Positions 25,862 to 33,920 of a stretch of DNA of 64,000 bases are shown in pieces. The DNA is from Burkholderia sp. 4M9327F10 (GTDB taxonomy: Bacteria > Pseudomonadota > Gammaproteobacteria > Burkholderiales > Burkholderiaceae). Each line of letters starts with the position of its first letter. Position 1 is the first letter of the stretch. A program made the translations under genes and the position numbers. The notes beneath the pieces were generated by a model. It was not told the origin of the DNA and ran no database searches. It saw nothing but the letters and a program-made list of their open reading frames with translations. The stretch lies in the NCBI RefSeq assembly GCF_005503145.1, contig NZ_SCNV01000028.1, forward strand, positions 38,652-102,651. The letters are read 5' to 3'.

Positions 25862-26392
25862 GGTCATCTCCGTCGATTGAGCCGAAAGACGGATAGGCCA
25901 CCAAAAGAAAAAGGCCTCATCCGTTTCCGGCGAGGCCTTGTGACTTGCGTTACTGTTACTGCAAACTGCTAACGCGCACACGCCTCCGATGATGCACCCC
26001 AAGTGGTGATCATTCGGTGATTAATCGCAGCGGCGATATGGGCGGGCGTTTTCATGTGCTTAAGTTTCTATGGGCACGGTATGGCTTGTCAATCAAAATT
26101 TTCGGCGCAGTGCATGTCGAGCACAACACGGTCCGAGTCTAATGTTGCCCGTCGGTGCACACTGTGTCGGCAACCACTCGCTCGCGACAGTGCGACAGTG
26201 CAATTCCGCGCACCCGCGATCGGGTTCCGCGAACGCGTCGGTCATAACCGCCATCCGATGAATAACGTTTCTACAAAAGAAACGGCATCCACCGTGTCTT
26301 GCGCACGTGACTGCGCAGCCACGCCGCACCCTACACCTGTGGCACGCCGCTTGCTGCTCACCAACGGTTTGGGTTTGCACGGAGATTCCACC
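25862..26392. other. 531-bp gap between the DUF2917 gene and the receiver pair
   Basis: It holds the divergent promoters of the two sides. Open frames cross it, but I see no coding signal or family likeness. Visible items are the hairpin at 25911-25939, a small inverted repeat GTTTC...GAAAC near 26267-26283, and a ribosome site GGAG just before 26393. Part of it is less G+C-rich than its surroundings. Confidence 0.5.
25911..25939 (-). terminator. Terminator-like hairpin in the DUF2917 gene leader
   Basis: AAGGCCTC (25911-25918) pairs perfectly with GAGGCCTT (25932-25939). On the minus strand it runs into TTTTTCTTTT. It lies about 50 bases upstream of the DUF2917 start, so it would act as an attenuator or leader terminator unless the promoter lies downstream of it. 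Confidence 0.6.
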
Positions 26393-26764
26393 ATGGCGCA
26401 AGCAAAACAGATTCTCCTCGTCGACGACCAGGCCGACGCCATCGACGCCCTCGCCATGCTGCTCGAACTGGATGGGCACACGGTCCGCACTGCCTACAGC
26501 GGCAAGGATGCGCTGGCAGTGGTTGAAACGTTTATACCCGAGCTCGCACTAATCGACGTCTCCATGCCCGATATGAGCGGCATGCAACTCGCGCGACTGC
26601 TGCGGCATAACGCGGTTCTGACGAACATGCGACTGATCGCGCTTACCGGTTTCGGTAGCGACGCCGACCGCAGGGAGGCCGTGGAAGCGGGCTTCGACGC
26701 GCATGTGACCAAACCCGTCTGCGCGGACGAACTCGCGCAACTGATCGCGAGCGCCGCTGATTAG
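26393..26764 (+). CDS. Stand-alone receiver (CheY-like) protein
   Basis: A 123-residue single receiver domain without an output domain. It shows the acidic pair DD at 11-12, the phospho-accepting Asp55 in LALIDVSMPDMSGMQLA, Thr in ALTGFG and Lys in HVTKPV. The sequence resembles the C-terminal receivers of hybrid kinases. The ATG at 26393 has GGAG ahead. A second stand-alone receiver starts 77 bases downstream; no kinase is adjacent. Confidence 0.88.
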   Translation: MAQAKQILLVDDQADAIDALAMLLELDGHTVRTAYSGKDALAVVETFIPELALIDVSMPDMSGMQLARLLRHNAVLTNMRLIALTGFGSDADRREAVEAGFDAHVTKPVCADELAQLIASAAD

Positions 26765-26840
26765 CTCGGCATCGTAAGAAAGCGAGCCCAGGCGGCATGC
26801 TTGTTGCGGAAAAAGCAGAAAGGCCTGCGACCTCCGAACT

Positions 26841-27272
26841 ATGTCCACCATTCTGCTCGTTGACGATGAAGTCGATTCACTCTGGCTCTTCCAGCTCGTG
26901 CTGGAAGGGCACGGCTACCATGTCATCCTCGCGGAAAACGGCGGCGCCGCGCTCGCGAAAGCGAGCCGATGGCTCCCCGATTTGATCGTGACGGACTGGA
27001 ATATGCCGGAAATGGATGGCATCGAGTTGTGCCAGCGGCTCAAGTTTTATCCGGCGCTGGCGCAGATTCCGGTGGTGCTGTCGTCCGGCGACACGCCGCC
27101 CGCGGAAAAATCGACCCTGTGGAATGTTTTCATTCCCAAGCCTGTCAAACTGGAAGCGCTCGAATCGGTGATCGATTCGTTGCTCGCCAGGCGCCTTGCA
27201 AGTCCACATCACGGCGCCAACGCGTCCGCACCTTCACGGTGGCAGCCGATCCCCTGGAAACTCCCGGTTTAG
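26841..27272 (+). CDS. Second stand-alone receiver protein
   Basis: A 143-residue protein whose first 120 residues form a receiver domain: DDE at 8-10, the phospho-accepting Asp52 in LIVTDWNMPEMDGIELC, Ser-Ser in VVLSSGDTP and Lys in FIPKPVKLE. The last 25 residues are polar and likely unstructured. It follows the first receiver on the same strand. The two are not close copies (they differ in most positions), so this is a pair rather than a recent duplication. Partner kinases must be encoded elsewhere. Confidence 0.87.
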   Translation: MSTILLVDDEVDSLWLFQLVLEGHGYHVILAENGGAALAKASRWLPDLIVTDWNMPEMDGIELCQRLKFYPALAQIPVVLSSGDTPPAEKSTLWNVFIPKPVKLEALESVIDSLLARRLASPHHGANASAPSRWQPIPWKLPV

Positions 27273-27335
27273 CGCATGACGGCCTTTGACCGCTTTGACC
27301 GCGCGTGCACAGGCCGACCGTCGCGTCCTCAATCT

Positions 27336-27782
27336 TCAGCGGTCCACAATCCGGCTCAGATTGCCCCGCACCCTTTGCAGCAGCGTGATCAGTTGCCGCG
27401 CTTCTTCGTCGCTGAAGCCGTTCAGGCCCTCGGCAGCCACTTCGTCGCCAACCTTGCGGGCCTTGCCTAGCGTGCGCTCTGCCTTGGGGGTCATGCGCAC
27501 CTGACGCTCGCGGCGGTCGTCGGGATTGCTCCAGCGCTCGATCCAGCCGCCCTCTTCCATGCGGTCCAGCAGACGCCCAGCCGAAATCGGCGCGACTTCG
27601 AGCAGATCCGCGAGGCGTGCCTGGTTGACGTCGCCGTAATGCGAGAGATAGGCCAGCGCGCGGCATTGGGCTCGCGTCAGATCGACGGTTGACTTGGCGA
27701 GATCGTCGAAACGCTTGCCGCACAGGCGGCCGACGTCCGAGATCAAGAAGCCGAAGCGCTCTTCGAGTTGGGTTTTTTCCAT
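27336..27782 (-). CDS. MarR-family transcriptional regulator
   Basis: A 148-residue winged-helix repressor-type protein. The DNA-binding part has QARLADLLEVAPISAGRLLDRMEEGGWIERWSN followed by the wing DDRRERQVRMTPKAERTL, the classic MarR wing. It is divergent from an EmrB-type exporter gene 194 bases away, the usual layout for a MarR protein that controls its neighbour. The ATG at 27782 begins MEKTQLEERFG. The effector is unknown. Confidence 0.92.
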   Translation of the reverse strand: MEKTQLEERFGFLISDVGRLCGKRFDDLAKSTVDLTRAQCRALAYLSHYGDVNQARLADLLEVAPISAGRLLDRMEEGGWIERWSNPDDRRERQVRMTPKAERTLGKARKVGDEVAAEGLNGFSDEEARQLITLLQRVRGNLSRIVDR

Positions 27783-27921
27783 CGCGCGATTATACGAAAG
27801 CAAAAGCTAAGCGGGCGGCGAACAGCGGCGGCGCGGCCCCTGGGGGAGGCCTTGGGATGGAGACCTTGGGATGGAGGCCCTTTCACCTTCGTACAGTTCC
27901 TGGTATTCGTGGGCGGCTCCA

Positions 27922-27949
27922 TTCACTACACTAAGCATGCTTATTATAT
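27922..27949 (+). promoter_or_regulatory. Promoter with embedded MarR-type operator
   Basis: TTCACT (27922-27927) and TTATAT (27944-27949) are spaced 16 bases apart as -35 and -10 for the exporter gene. The spacer contains TAAGCATGCTTA (27932-27943), a perfect 12-bp palindrome. A repressor bound there would block RNA polymerase, fitting the divergent MarR gene. Assignment to this MarR is inference. Confidence 0.6.
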
Positions 27950-27976
27950 TGTCCTCGCCCTTCAACTCGCCCGCCC

Positions 27977-29515
27977 ATGACCTCGGAAACCCCGTCAGGG
28001 AGCCCTGCCGCTGCGCTTAACCGGCCCATGATCACTGTGTCGATCATGCTCGCCACCTTGATGCAAACGCTCGACAGCACCATCGCGAACGTGGCCCTGC
28101 CGCACATGCAGGGCACGCTGTCCGCGTCGCAGGACGAGATCACGTGGGTGCTGACCTCATACATCGTCGCCGCCGCCATCGCCACACCGCTGACGGGCTG
28201 GCTGTCCGATCGCTTCAGCATCAAACGCCTGCTGGCTTTCTCGATCGCGGGGTTCACGATCGCCTCGGCGCTGTGCGGTCTGTCGGACACGCTGAGCGAG
28301 ATCGTCGCTTCCCGGCTGCTGCAGGGGATCTTCGGCGCCTCGCTGGTGCCGTTGTCGCAATCTATCCTGCTCGACATCAACCCGCGCGAGAAGCAGGGCC
28401 AGGCGATGGCCGTGTGGGGCATGGGCGTGATGGTCGGTCCGGTTCTCGGGCCGACGCTCGGCGGCTGGCTGACCGACAGCTATAACTGGCGCTGGGTGTT
28501 CTTCATCAATCTGCCGGTCGGCGCCTTTGCGCTATTTGGCGTCCTGACGTTTCTGCCAGGCAAGGAGCCACGACATGACGCGAAGTTCGACGCCTTCGGC
28601 TTCGCGACACTGGCGCTCGCGATCGGTGCGCTACAGGCCATGCTCGACCGCGGCGAGCAGCTCGACTGGTTCGGCTCGCATGAAATCGTCATCGAGGCCT
28701 TGCTCGCGTCTATCAGCTTTGCGTTCTTTCTGGTGCACACGGCAACGGTGGGCAAGACGTCGTTCTTCAAATCCGAGTTGCTGAAAGACCCGAACTTCGC
28801 CACCGGCACGTTCTTTATTTTCGTCATCGGTGCGGTGATGTATGCGACGCGGGCACTGCTGCCGCCGATGCTGCAGACGCTGATGAACTATCCGGTCGCC
28901 ACCACCGGACTCGTCACGGCGCCGAGCGGCGCCGGCACGATGATCGCCATGCTATGCGCCGGCCGGCTGCTCAAACGGATCGACGCACGCCTGATGCTGC
29001 TCGCGGGGTTCCTGATCTCGGCATTCGCGCTGTGGCAGATGATGCACTACACGATCGTGCTGTCGGCAGCGGATATCGTCTGGCCCGGCGTGATCCAGGG
29101 TTTCGGGCTCGGCCTCGTGTTCGTGCCGCTGAGCGCACTGACGTTCTCTACGCTCACGCCGGCGCTGCGTGCGGACGGCACCGCAACCTATAGCCTGATG
29201 CGCAATATCGGCAGCAGCATTGGCATTTCAATCGTGCAGACGCTGATGACCCGCAACACCCAGGTCGCGCACGCGGACCTGGCGGCGAACGTCAACCTCT
29301 TCAATCCCTTGATGCAGCCGATGCTGGAAAGCGGCTCGCGCTACGACCTCGCGGTGATGAATGCGTCAATCACGCAGCAGGCGTCGATGATCGCTTATCT
29401 GAACGATTTCAAGCTGATGTTCGTGGCGACGCTGCTGGTGGTTCCGCTGCTGCTGTTGATTCGTCCCGCGAGAAAGATGCCGGATGCCACGGCGGCACAT
29501 GCGGCGATGGATTAG
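27977..29515 (+). CDS. DHA2-family multidrug exporter (EmrB/QacA type)
   Basis: A 512-residue, 14-helix drug:H+ antiporter. LATLMQTLDSTIANVALPHMQ in TM1 is the DHA2 signature (motif D1). GWLSDRFSIKRL is motif A, and RLLQGIFGASLVPLSQS with GPVLGPTLGGWLTD is motif C. EmrB proteins normally pair with a membrane-fusion protein EmrA, which is absent here, so it may use one from elsewhere or act alone. It is divergent from a MarR gene with a palindromic operator in the promoter. Confidence 0.93.
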   Translation: MTSETPSGSPAAALNRPMITVSIMLATLMQTLDSTIANVALPHMQGTLSASQDEITWVLTSYIVAAAIATPLTGWLSDRFSIKRLLAFSIAGFTIASALCGLSDTLSEIVASRLLQGIFGASLVPLSQSILLDINPREKQGQAMAVWGMGVMVGPVLGPTLGGWLTDSYNWRWVFFINLPVGAFALFGVLTFLPGKEPRHDAKFDAFGFATLALAIGALQAMLDRGEQLDWFGSHEIVIEALLASISFAFFLVHTATVGKTSFFKSELLKDPNFATGTFFIFVIGAVMYATRALLPPMLQTLMNYPVATTGLVTAPSGAGTMIAMLCAGRLLKRIDARLMLLAGFLISAFALWQMMHYTIVLSAADIVWPGVIQGFGLGLVFVPLSALTFSTLTPALRADGTATYSLMRNIGSSIGISIVQTLMTRNTQVAHADLAANVNLFNPLMQPMLESGSRYDLAVMNASITQQASMIAYLNDFKLMFVATLLVVPLLLLIRPARKMPDATAAHAAMD

Positions 29516-29551
29516 CAGGCCGTTTGGGGGCCACACAGCGCCCGGCGGCGC

Positions 29552-30292
29552 TCAGCCTTCGATCCGCCTGCGGGTCACGCCAAGCAACTGAGCCATGGCC
29601 TGCTGTGCTCCCGCGGCATCGCGCGTGCGAATCGCTTCGAACACGGCCGTATGCTCGGCCAGCGATGCGTTGTACACATCGGCCCGCTTCGCATTGAGGC
29701 GCAATTGCGCTTCGAGCGTTCGCTCGATCAGCGTACCCAGCGGAATCAGCAATTCATTGCTGCACGCGGCCAGCACGCTGATGTGAAAGCGCAGGTCGGC
29801 CCGCACCCATTCATCCACGTTACGCGCCGCCACCATCGCGGAATGCGCCGCGTCGAGCGCGCTGAAGGTGTCTTCAGTGTGGGACGCCGCAGCCAGTCCG
29901 GCGGCATACGGCTCGATCATCTCGCGCATCTCCTGTAGCTTGAGCGCGAAGCTCATCGGCTCGGCCACCCGCGAGTACCAGTCGAGCACATCGACGTCGA
30001 GCAGGTTCCACGCCTCGCGCCGCCTTACCCGCGTGCCGACGCGCGGCCGCGATTCGATCAGCCCTTTCGAAGTCAGGGTGCGCAGCGCCTCGCGCAGCAC
30101 TGTGCGGCTCACGCCGAAGGTGTCCATCAACTCGGCCTCGCGTGGCAGGATGGTCTCCGGCGCATAGTCACCGCGCAGGATGGCGGTGGCCAGCTGTTGG
30201 GCCACGCGGCCGTGCAGATCGTGCTGAATAAGGGCTCTCCCCGCCGTCTTCCGGCGTTCTTTATGATCGGAACGAACGCGATTATCCGGCAT
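29552..30292 (-). CDS. dgoR: GntR/FadR-family regulator, probable galactonate repressor
   Basis: A 246-residue regulator. The N-terminal winged helix (about 20-95) has ILRGDYAPETILPREAELMDTFGVSRTVLREALR and SKGLIESRPRVGTRV. An FCD effector domain follows with DLRFHISVLAACSNELL, whose His and Asp/Arg residues usually bind a metal and sugar acid. The ATG at 30292 (MPDNRVRSD) is chosen; the frame runs further back without likeness. It is divergent from dgoD, which points to D-galactonate as effector. The name is by context. Confidence 0.82.
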   Translation of the reverse strand: MPDNRVRSDHKERRKTAGRALIQHDLHGRVAQQLATAILRGDYAPETILPREAELMDTFGVSRTVLREALRTLTSKGLIESRPRVGTRVRRREAWNLLDVDVLDWYSRVAEPMSFALKLQEMREMIEPYAAGLAAASHTEDTFSALDAAHSAMVAARNVDEWVRADLRFHISVLAACSNELLIPLGTLIERTLEAQLRLNAKRADVYNASLAEHTAVFEAIRTRDAAGAQQAMAQLLGVTRRRIEG

Positions 30293-30338
30293 TCCGACGG
30301 TAAAACCTACCGCACATATTCGTCGGATACACACGCCA

Positions 30339-30356
30339 ATAGTACTATTAATAGTA
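30339..30356. promoter_or_regulatory. Overlapping palindromes, likely DgoR operator
   Basis: TACTATTAATAGTA (30343-30356) is a perfect 14-bp palindrome and overlaps AATAGTACTATT (30339-30350), a second perfect 12-bp one. Both lie between the divergent dgoR and dgoD, in the only AT-rich stretch there. This fits a FadR-type regulator site. Confidence 0.65.
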
Positions 30357-30427
30357 TTTAAAGGCGATTTTGTTGTAGCATGTGACTCCTCAGCCTCCCA
30401 GCAGGCAGCCACAAGGAGACGTTCACC

Positions 30428-31576
30428 ATGAAAATCACCAAGCTCGAAACCTTCATCGTTCCGCCGCGCTGGTGCTTCCTCAAGATCGAAACCGATGAAG
30501 GCATTGTCGGCTGGGGTGAGCCGGTGGTCGAAGGCCGCGCGCATACCGTCGCGGCGGCGGTCGAAGAACTGTCGGACTATCTGATCGGCAAAGACCCCTT
30601 GCTGATTGAAGACCACTGGCAAGTGATGTACCGCGCGGGCTTCTACCGCGGCGGCCCGATCACCATGAGCGCGATTGCCGGCGTCGACCAGGCGCTGTGG
30701 GACATCAAGGGCAAGCACCATGGCGTTCCCGTGCACGCGCTGCTGGGCGGCCAGGTACGCGACAAGATCAAGGTGTATTCATGGATCGGCGGCGACCGTC
30801 CGAGCGACGTCGCCAACAACGCACGCGCTGTGGTGGAACGCGGCTTCAAGGCGGTCAAGATGAACGGCTCGGAAGAGCTGCAGATCATCGATACCTTCGA
30901 CAAGGTGCAAGGCGTCATCAACAATGTCGCCGCCGTGCGCGAGGCGGTGGGGCCGAACATCGGCATTGGGGTGGATTTCCACGGCCGCGTGCACAAGCCG
31001 ATGGCGAAAGTGCTCGCCAAGGAACTCGACCCGTACAAGCTGCTCTTCATCGAAGAGCCGGTGCTATCGGAAAACGCCGAGGCGCTGCGCGACATCGTCA
31101 ACCAGACCAATACGCCGATCGCGCTCGGCGAGCGGCTCTACTCGCGCTGGGACTTCAAGCACATCCTCTCGGGTGGCTATGTCGACATCATCCAGCCGGA
31201 CGCCTCGCACGCGGGCGGCATTACCGAGTGTCGCAAGATTGCATCAATGGCCGAAGCCTACGACGTGGCGCTCGCGCTGCACTGTCCGCTCGGGCCGATC
31301 GCTTTGGCCACCTGCCTGCAGATCGACGCGGTCAGCTACAACGCGTTCATCCAGGAACAGAGCCTTGGCATTCACTACAACCAGGGTAACGATCTGCTCG
31401 ACTACATCAGGAACCCCGAAGTCTTCAAATACGAAGACGGCTTCGTCTCCATTCCGCAAGGCCCGGGGCTCGGCATCGAGGTCAACGAGGAGAAGGTGCG
31501 CGAAATGGCCAAGGTCGGCCATCGCTGGCGCAACCCGGTGTGGCGCCACACCGACGGCAGCGTCGCCGAGTGGTAA
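30428..31576 (+). CDS. dgoD: D-galactonate dehydratase
   Basis: Enolase-superfamily enzyme that dehydrates D-galactonate to 2-dehydro-3-deoxy-galactonate, the first step of the De Ley-Doudoroff galactonate route. The 382 residues include the metal-binding set (Asp in IGVDFHGRVHK, Glu in LFIEEPVL, Glu in ALGERLYS) and the catalytic His/Asp regions with QPDASHAGGITE and LHCPLGPIAL. The start MKITKLETFIVPPRWCFLKIE is typical. AAGGAG precedes the ATG. It is followed by a terminator-like hairpin and a permease gene; the kinase and aldolase are not in the window. Confidence 0.93.
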   Translation: MKITKLETFIVPPRWCFLKIETDEGIVGWGEPVVEGRAHTVAAAVEELSDYLIGKDPLLIEDHWQVMYRAGFYRGGPITMSAIAGVDQALWDIKGKHHGVPVHALLGGQVRDKIKVYSWIGGDRPSDVANNARAVVERGFKAVKMNGSEELQIIDTFDKVQGVINNVAAVREAVGPNIGIGVDFHGRVHKPMAKVLAKELDPYKLLFIEEPVLSENAEALRDIVNQTNTPIALGERLYSRWDFKHILSGGYVDIIQPDASHAGGITECRKIASMAEAYDVALALHCPLGPIALATCLQIDAVSYNAFIQEQSLGIHYNQGNDLLDYIRNPEVFKYEDGFVSIPQGPGLGIEVNEEKVREMAKVGHRWRNPVWRHTDGSVAEW

Positions 31577-31587
31577 GCCTCTGATGA

Positions 31588-31612
31588 AACGCCGCCTGCG
31601 GGCGGCGTTTTT
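31588..31612 (+). terminator. Hairpin between dgoD and the permease gene
   Basis: AACGCCGCC (31588-31596) pairs perfectly with GGCGGCGTT (31601-31609), then TTTT. A classic short intrinsic terminator 11 bases after dgoD; it may reduce transcription into the permease gene. Confidence 0.75.
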
Positions 31613-31669
31613 GCGCGCCTTTGCGTACATGGAGAGCCGGCGCGCACGCAATTAAAAGAAGGAGACACA

Positions 31670-32959
31670 GTGGACACAACCACATTCGCCATGCAGGCGA
31701 CCGGCAAGCGGCATCGCCTGCTGGTCATGCTGTTCATCACCGTCGTCATCACCTATCTGGACCGCAGCAACCTGTCGATTGCGGCCACCGCCATCGCGCA
31801 AGACCTGCAACTCGATCCAGCCCATATGGGGCTGGTGTTCTCGGCCTTCGGCTGGTCGTATGCCTTGCTGCAGATCCCCGGCGGCATGCTGGTGGACCGT
31901 GCCCGGCCCCGGCTGATGATGGCGCTGATCATCGGGCTCTGGTCTATCGCCACCATCCTGCAAGGTTTCGCCAGTGCCTTCGTCCTGCTGCTGTCCTTGC
32001 GCGTGCTGCTCGGCGTGCTCGAAGCACCGGCCTATCCGACGCTCAACCGCATCGTCACCACCTGGTTTCCCGACAGCGAGCGAGCCCGCGCCATTGCGGT
32101 CTACACCTCGGGGCAGTACGTCGGCCTCGCGTTCCTGACTCCGGCGCTCGTCCTCACCCAGCAACACTTCGGCTGGCACGGCGTGTTTCTCCTGACCGGG
32201 CTAATTGGCGTGCTGTGGGCGCTGGTCTGGTATGCGCTGTATCGCGAACCTTCCGAAACGGCCGGCATCAATCAGGCGGAACTCGACACGATCCGCGGCG
32301 GCGGCGGCCTCGTCGAACTCAGCAGCAACCGCGCGTCTCACACACGCTACAGTTCCGCCGACTGGCGTGCCGTGCTCGGCAACCGCAAGCTCTGGGGCGT
32401 CTATATCGGGCAGATCGCCGTGACCTCGACGCTGTGGTTCTTCCTGACGTGGTTTCCCACCTACCTCGTCAAATACCGCCACATGGATTTCCTGAAGGCG
32501 GGCTTCATGGCCGCCGTGCCGTTTCTCGCCGCCTTCGTCGGCATTCTGGCCTCGGGGCTGATCTCCGATACCATGATCCGGCGCGGCGTCTCCGCCACGG
32601 TCGCGCGCAAGGTGCCGATCGTCACGGGCCTGCTGCTGTCCACGGCCATTGTCGGCGCGAACTTCGTCGACAGCCCCTCGATGGTGATCCTGTTCATGGC
32701 CATCGCCTTTTTCGGCAGCGGCTTTTCGTCGATCACCTGGGTGCTGGTTTCATCGATGGCAAAAAAGGAACTGCTCGGACTCACGGGCGGGATGTTCAAC
32801 CTGATGGGCAACCTGTCGTCGATCTGCGTACCCATCGTAATCGGCCTGCTCGTCAAAGGTAACGACTTCGCACCGGCCCTCGTGTTCATGAGCGCGGTCG
32901 GCGTGGTGGGCGCGCTGTCGTATCTCTTTCTGGTCGGCCGGATCGAACGGATCCGCTAG
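31670..32959 (+). CDS. MFS sugar-acid permease (ACS family, galactonate type)
   Basis: A 429-residue, 12-helix anion:cation symporter of the group that includes DgoT and GudP. ITYLDRSNLSIAATAIAQDL in TM1, MGLVFSAFGWSYALLQIPGGMLVDR in TM2-3 and EAPAYPTLNRIVTTWFPDSERARA after TM4 are characteristic. The start is GTG at 31670 with AAGGAG seven bases ahead. Its position after dgoD implies uptake of D-galactonate or a related sugar acid. I leave the symbol empty because substrate choice within the family cannot be read from sequence. Confidence 0.9.
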   Translation: MDTTTFAMQATGKRHRLLVMLFITVVITYLDRSNLSIAATAIAQDLQLDPAHMGLVFSAFGWSYALLQIPGGMLVDRARPRLMMALIIGLWSIATILQGFASAFVLLLSLRVLLGVLEAPAYPTLNRIVTTWFPDSERARAIAVYTSGQYVGLAFLTPALVLTQQHFGWHGVFLLTGLIGVLWALVWYALYREPSETAGINQAELDTIRGGGGLVELSSNRASHTRYSSADWRAVLGNRKLWGVYIGQIAVTSTLWFFLTWFPTYLVKYRHMDFLKAGFMAAVPFLAAFVGILASGLISDTMIRRGVSATVARKVPIVTGLLLSTAIVGANFVDSPSMVILFMAIAFFGSGFSSITWVLVSSMAKKELLGLTGGMFNLMGNLSSICVPIVIGLLVKGNDFAPALVFMSAVGVVGALSYLFLVGRIERIR

Positions 32960-32967
32960 GCGAGCGG

Positions 32968-33036
32968 GTTCTGTCCCGGGACGTTACGTGCGCGCTCGGC
33001 CGTGGCGTCTCAGTTACGTAACATCCCGGACGGAAC
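32968..33036. repeat. Long imperfect inverted repeat after the permease gene
   Basis: Bases 32968-32989 (starting GTTCTGTCCCGGGACG) pair with 33016-33036 (ending CCCGGACGGAAC) with one bulge and two mismatches over about 21 bases, around a 26-base loop. The right arm itself contains the 10-bp palindrome GTTACGTAAC (33013-33022). No T-run follows. It may be a transcription end or a protein-binding element. Confidence 0.6.
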
Positions 33037-33192
33037 CGGCCTGAAAACGCCTGTTTGACTCCACAAGCTCACCCTCCCTCTGTGCCGGGAAGCCTTTCTG
33101 CATAAGGGTTTCCAGTCGCACCACCGGCGCTCGCCGCACGCCTGGCCCACTCCTTGCTCCATCGCAGTCAAAAGACAATGCGAGAGGCAATC

Positions 33193-33495
33193 ATGGGCGA
33201 ATTCCTTCCTGACTATCTGATCCGCGAACAGGCGGCCGTGGGCGCGCTGGTGGTGTTCGGCGTACTGCGGGTGATCGGCGCGGCACTCGCGTTTCAGCGC
33301 GGCTGGCGCATCTCGACGGTCGAAAAGTGTTTTGTTGTCGCGGCAGTGATCTATTGCGCGCCACAGCTGTTCGACCTGCTCACCCAGCTCTACGGCTCGC
33401 ACGCCGCGGCAGCCGACCTCGAAGGCAAGGTGAGCGGCTGCGCAATCGCGCTGTTCTGTGCGCCGATCCTCGGCCACAAGCTGGGCTTCGAATAA
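33193..33495 (+). CDS. Small hypothetical membrane protein
   Basis: A 100-residue protein with two or three hydrophobic segments (about 12-30, 42-57 and 78-92), few charged residues, and one short polar linker. I do not recognise the family. The ATG at 33193 (MGEFLPDYL) is preceded by GAGAGGCA; an ATG five codons upstream is also possible. It shares direction with a DUF2158-like gene 110 bases downstream. Codon use fits its neighbours, so it is likely a resident gene. Confidence 0.65.
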   Translation: MGEFLPDYLIREQAAVGALVVFGVLRVIGAALAFQRGWRISTVEKCFVVAAVIYCAPQLFDLLTQLYGSHAAAADLEGKVSGCAIALFCAPILGHKLGFE

Positions 33496-33605
33496 TTCAC
33501 GCGAATCGAATGGAGCGGACCGGCACGCTGCAAGCCCGGCCGATCGAACCCGTCGCCAGAACCGTCTGAGAGCGGCCTGAGCGACCCGAGTGGAAGAGCA
33601 AAGCA

Positions 33606-33827
33606 ATGAAAACGACGTTCCTGTCCAGACGAAAGACTTACCGCGGCGGCGATGTACTGACGCTCAAATCGGGCGGCCGGCCGATGACCGCGACGTGGGT
33701 GGGTCCCGTGGTATTCGCGCCGGGCACCTGGCTGATCTGCCAGTGGTTCGACGACGACGGCGAACTGCGCCAGGAGATGTTCCCTGAAACGATGCTGGAG
33801 CGAGTGCCGAAAGCACTCGCAGCTTAA
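33606..33827 (+). CDS. DUF2158 (YodC-like) small protein
   Basis: A 73-residue soluble protein with the YodC-family pattern GGDVLTLKSGGRPMTATWV followed by WLICQWFDDDGELRQEMFP. These make a small SH3-like beta-barrel of unknown function. It is full length for the family and is closed by a strong terminator 50 bases after the stop. Confidence 0.85.
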   Translation: MKTTFLSRRKTYRGGDVLTLKSGGRPMTATWVGPVVFAPGTWLICQWFDDDGELRQEMFPETMLERVPKALAA

Positions 33828-33877
33828 CGGGCAGTACCGGGGCAACCGGCTCCTGCCGGGCGACCGTGTGTGTTAAA

Positions 33878-33909
33878 GCCGCACAGACCTGCTGTGCGGC
33901 GTTTTTTTT
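33878..33909 (+). terminator. Strong intrinsic terminator
   Basis: A perfect 9-bp stem, GCCGCACAG (33878-33886) with CTGTGCGGC (33892-33900), followed by G and eight T. It ends the DUF2158-like transcript. Because copD ends at 33921 on the other strand, it lies between converging genes. Confidence 0.9.
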
Positions 33910-33920
33910 GCCAGGCGCGC

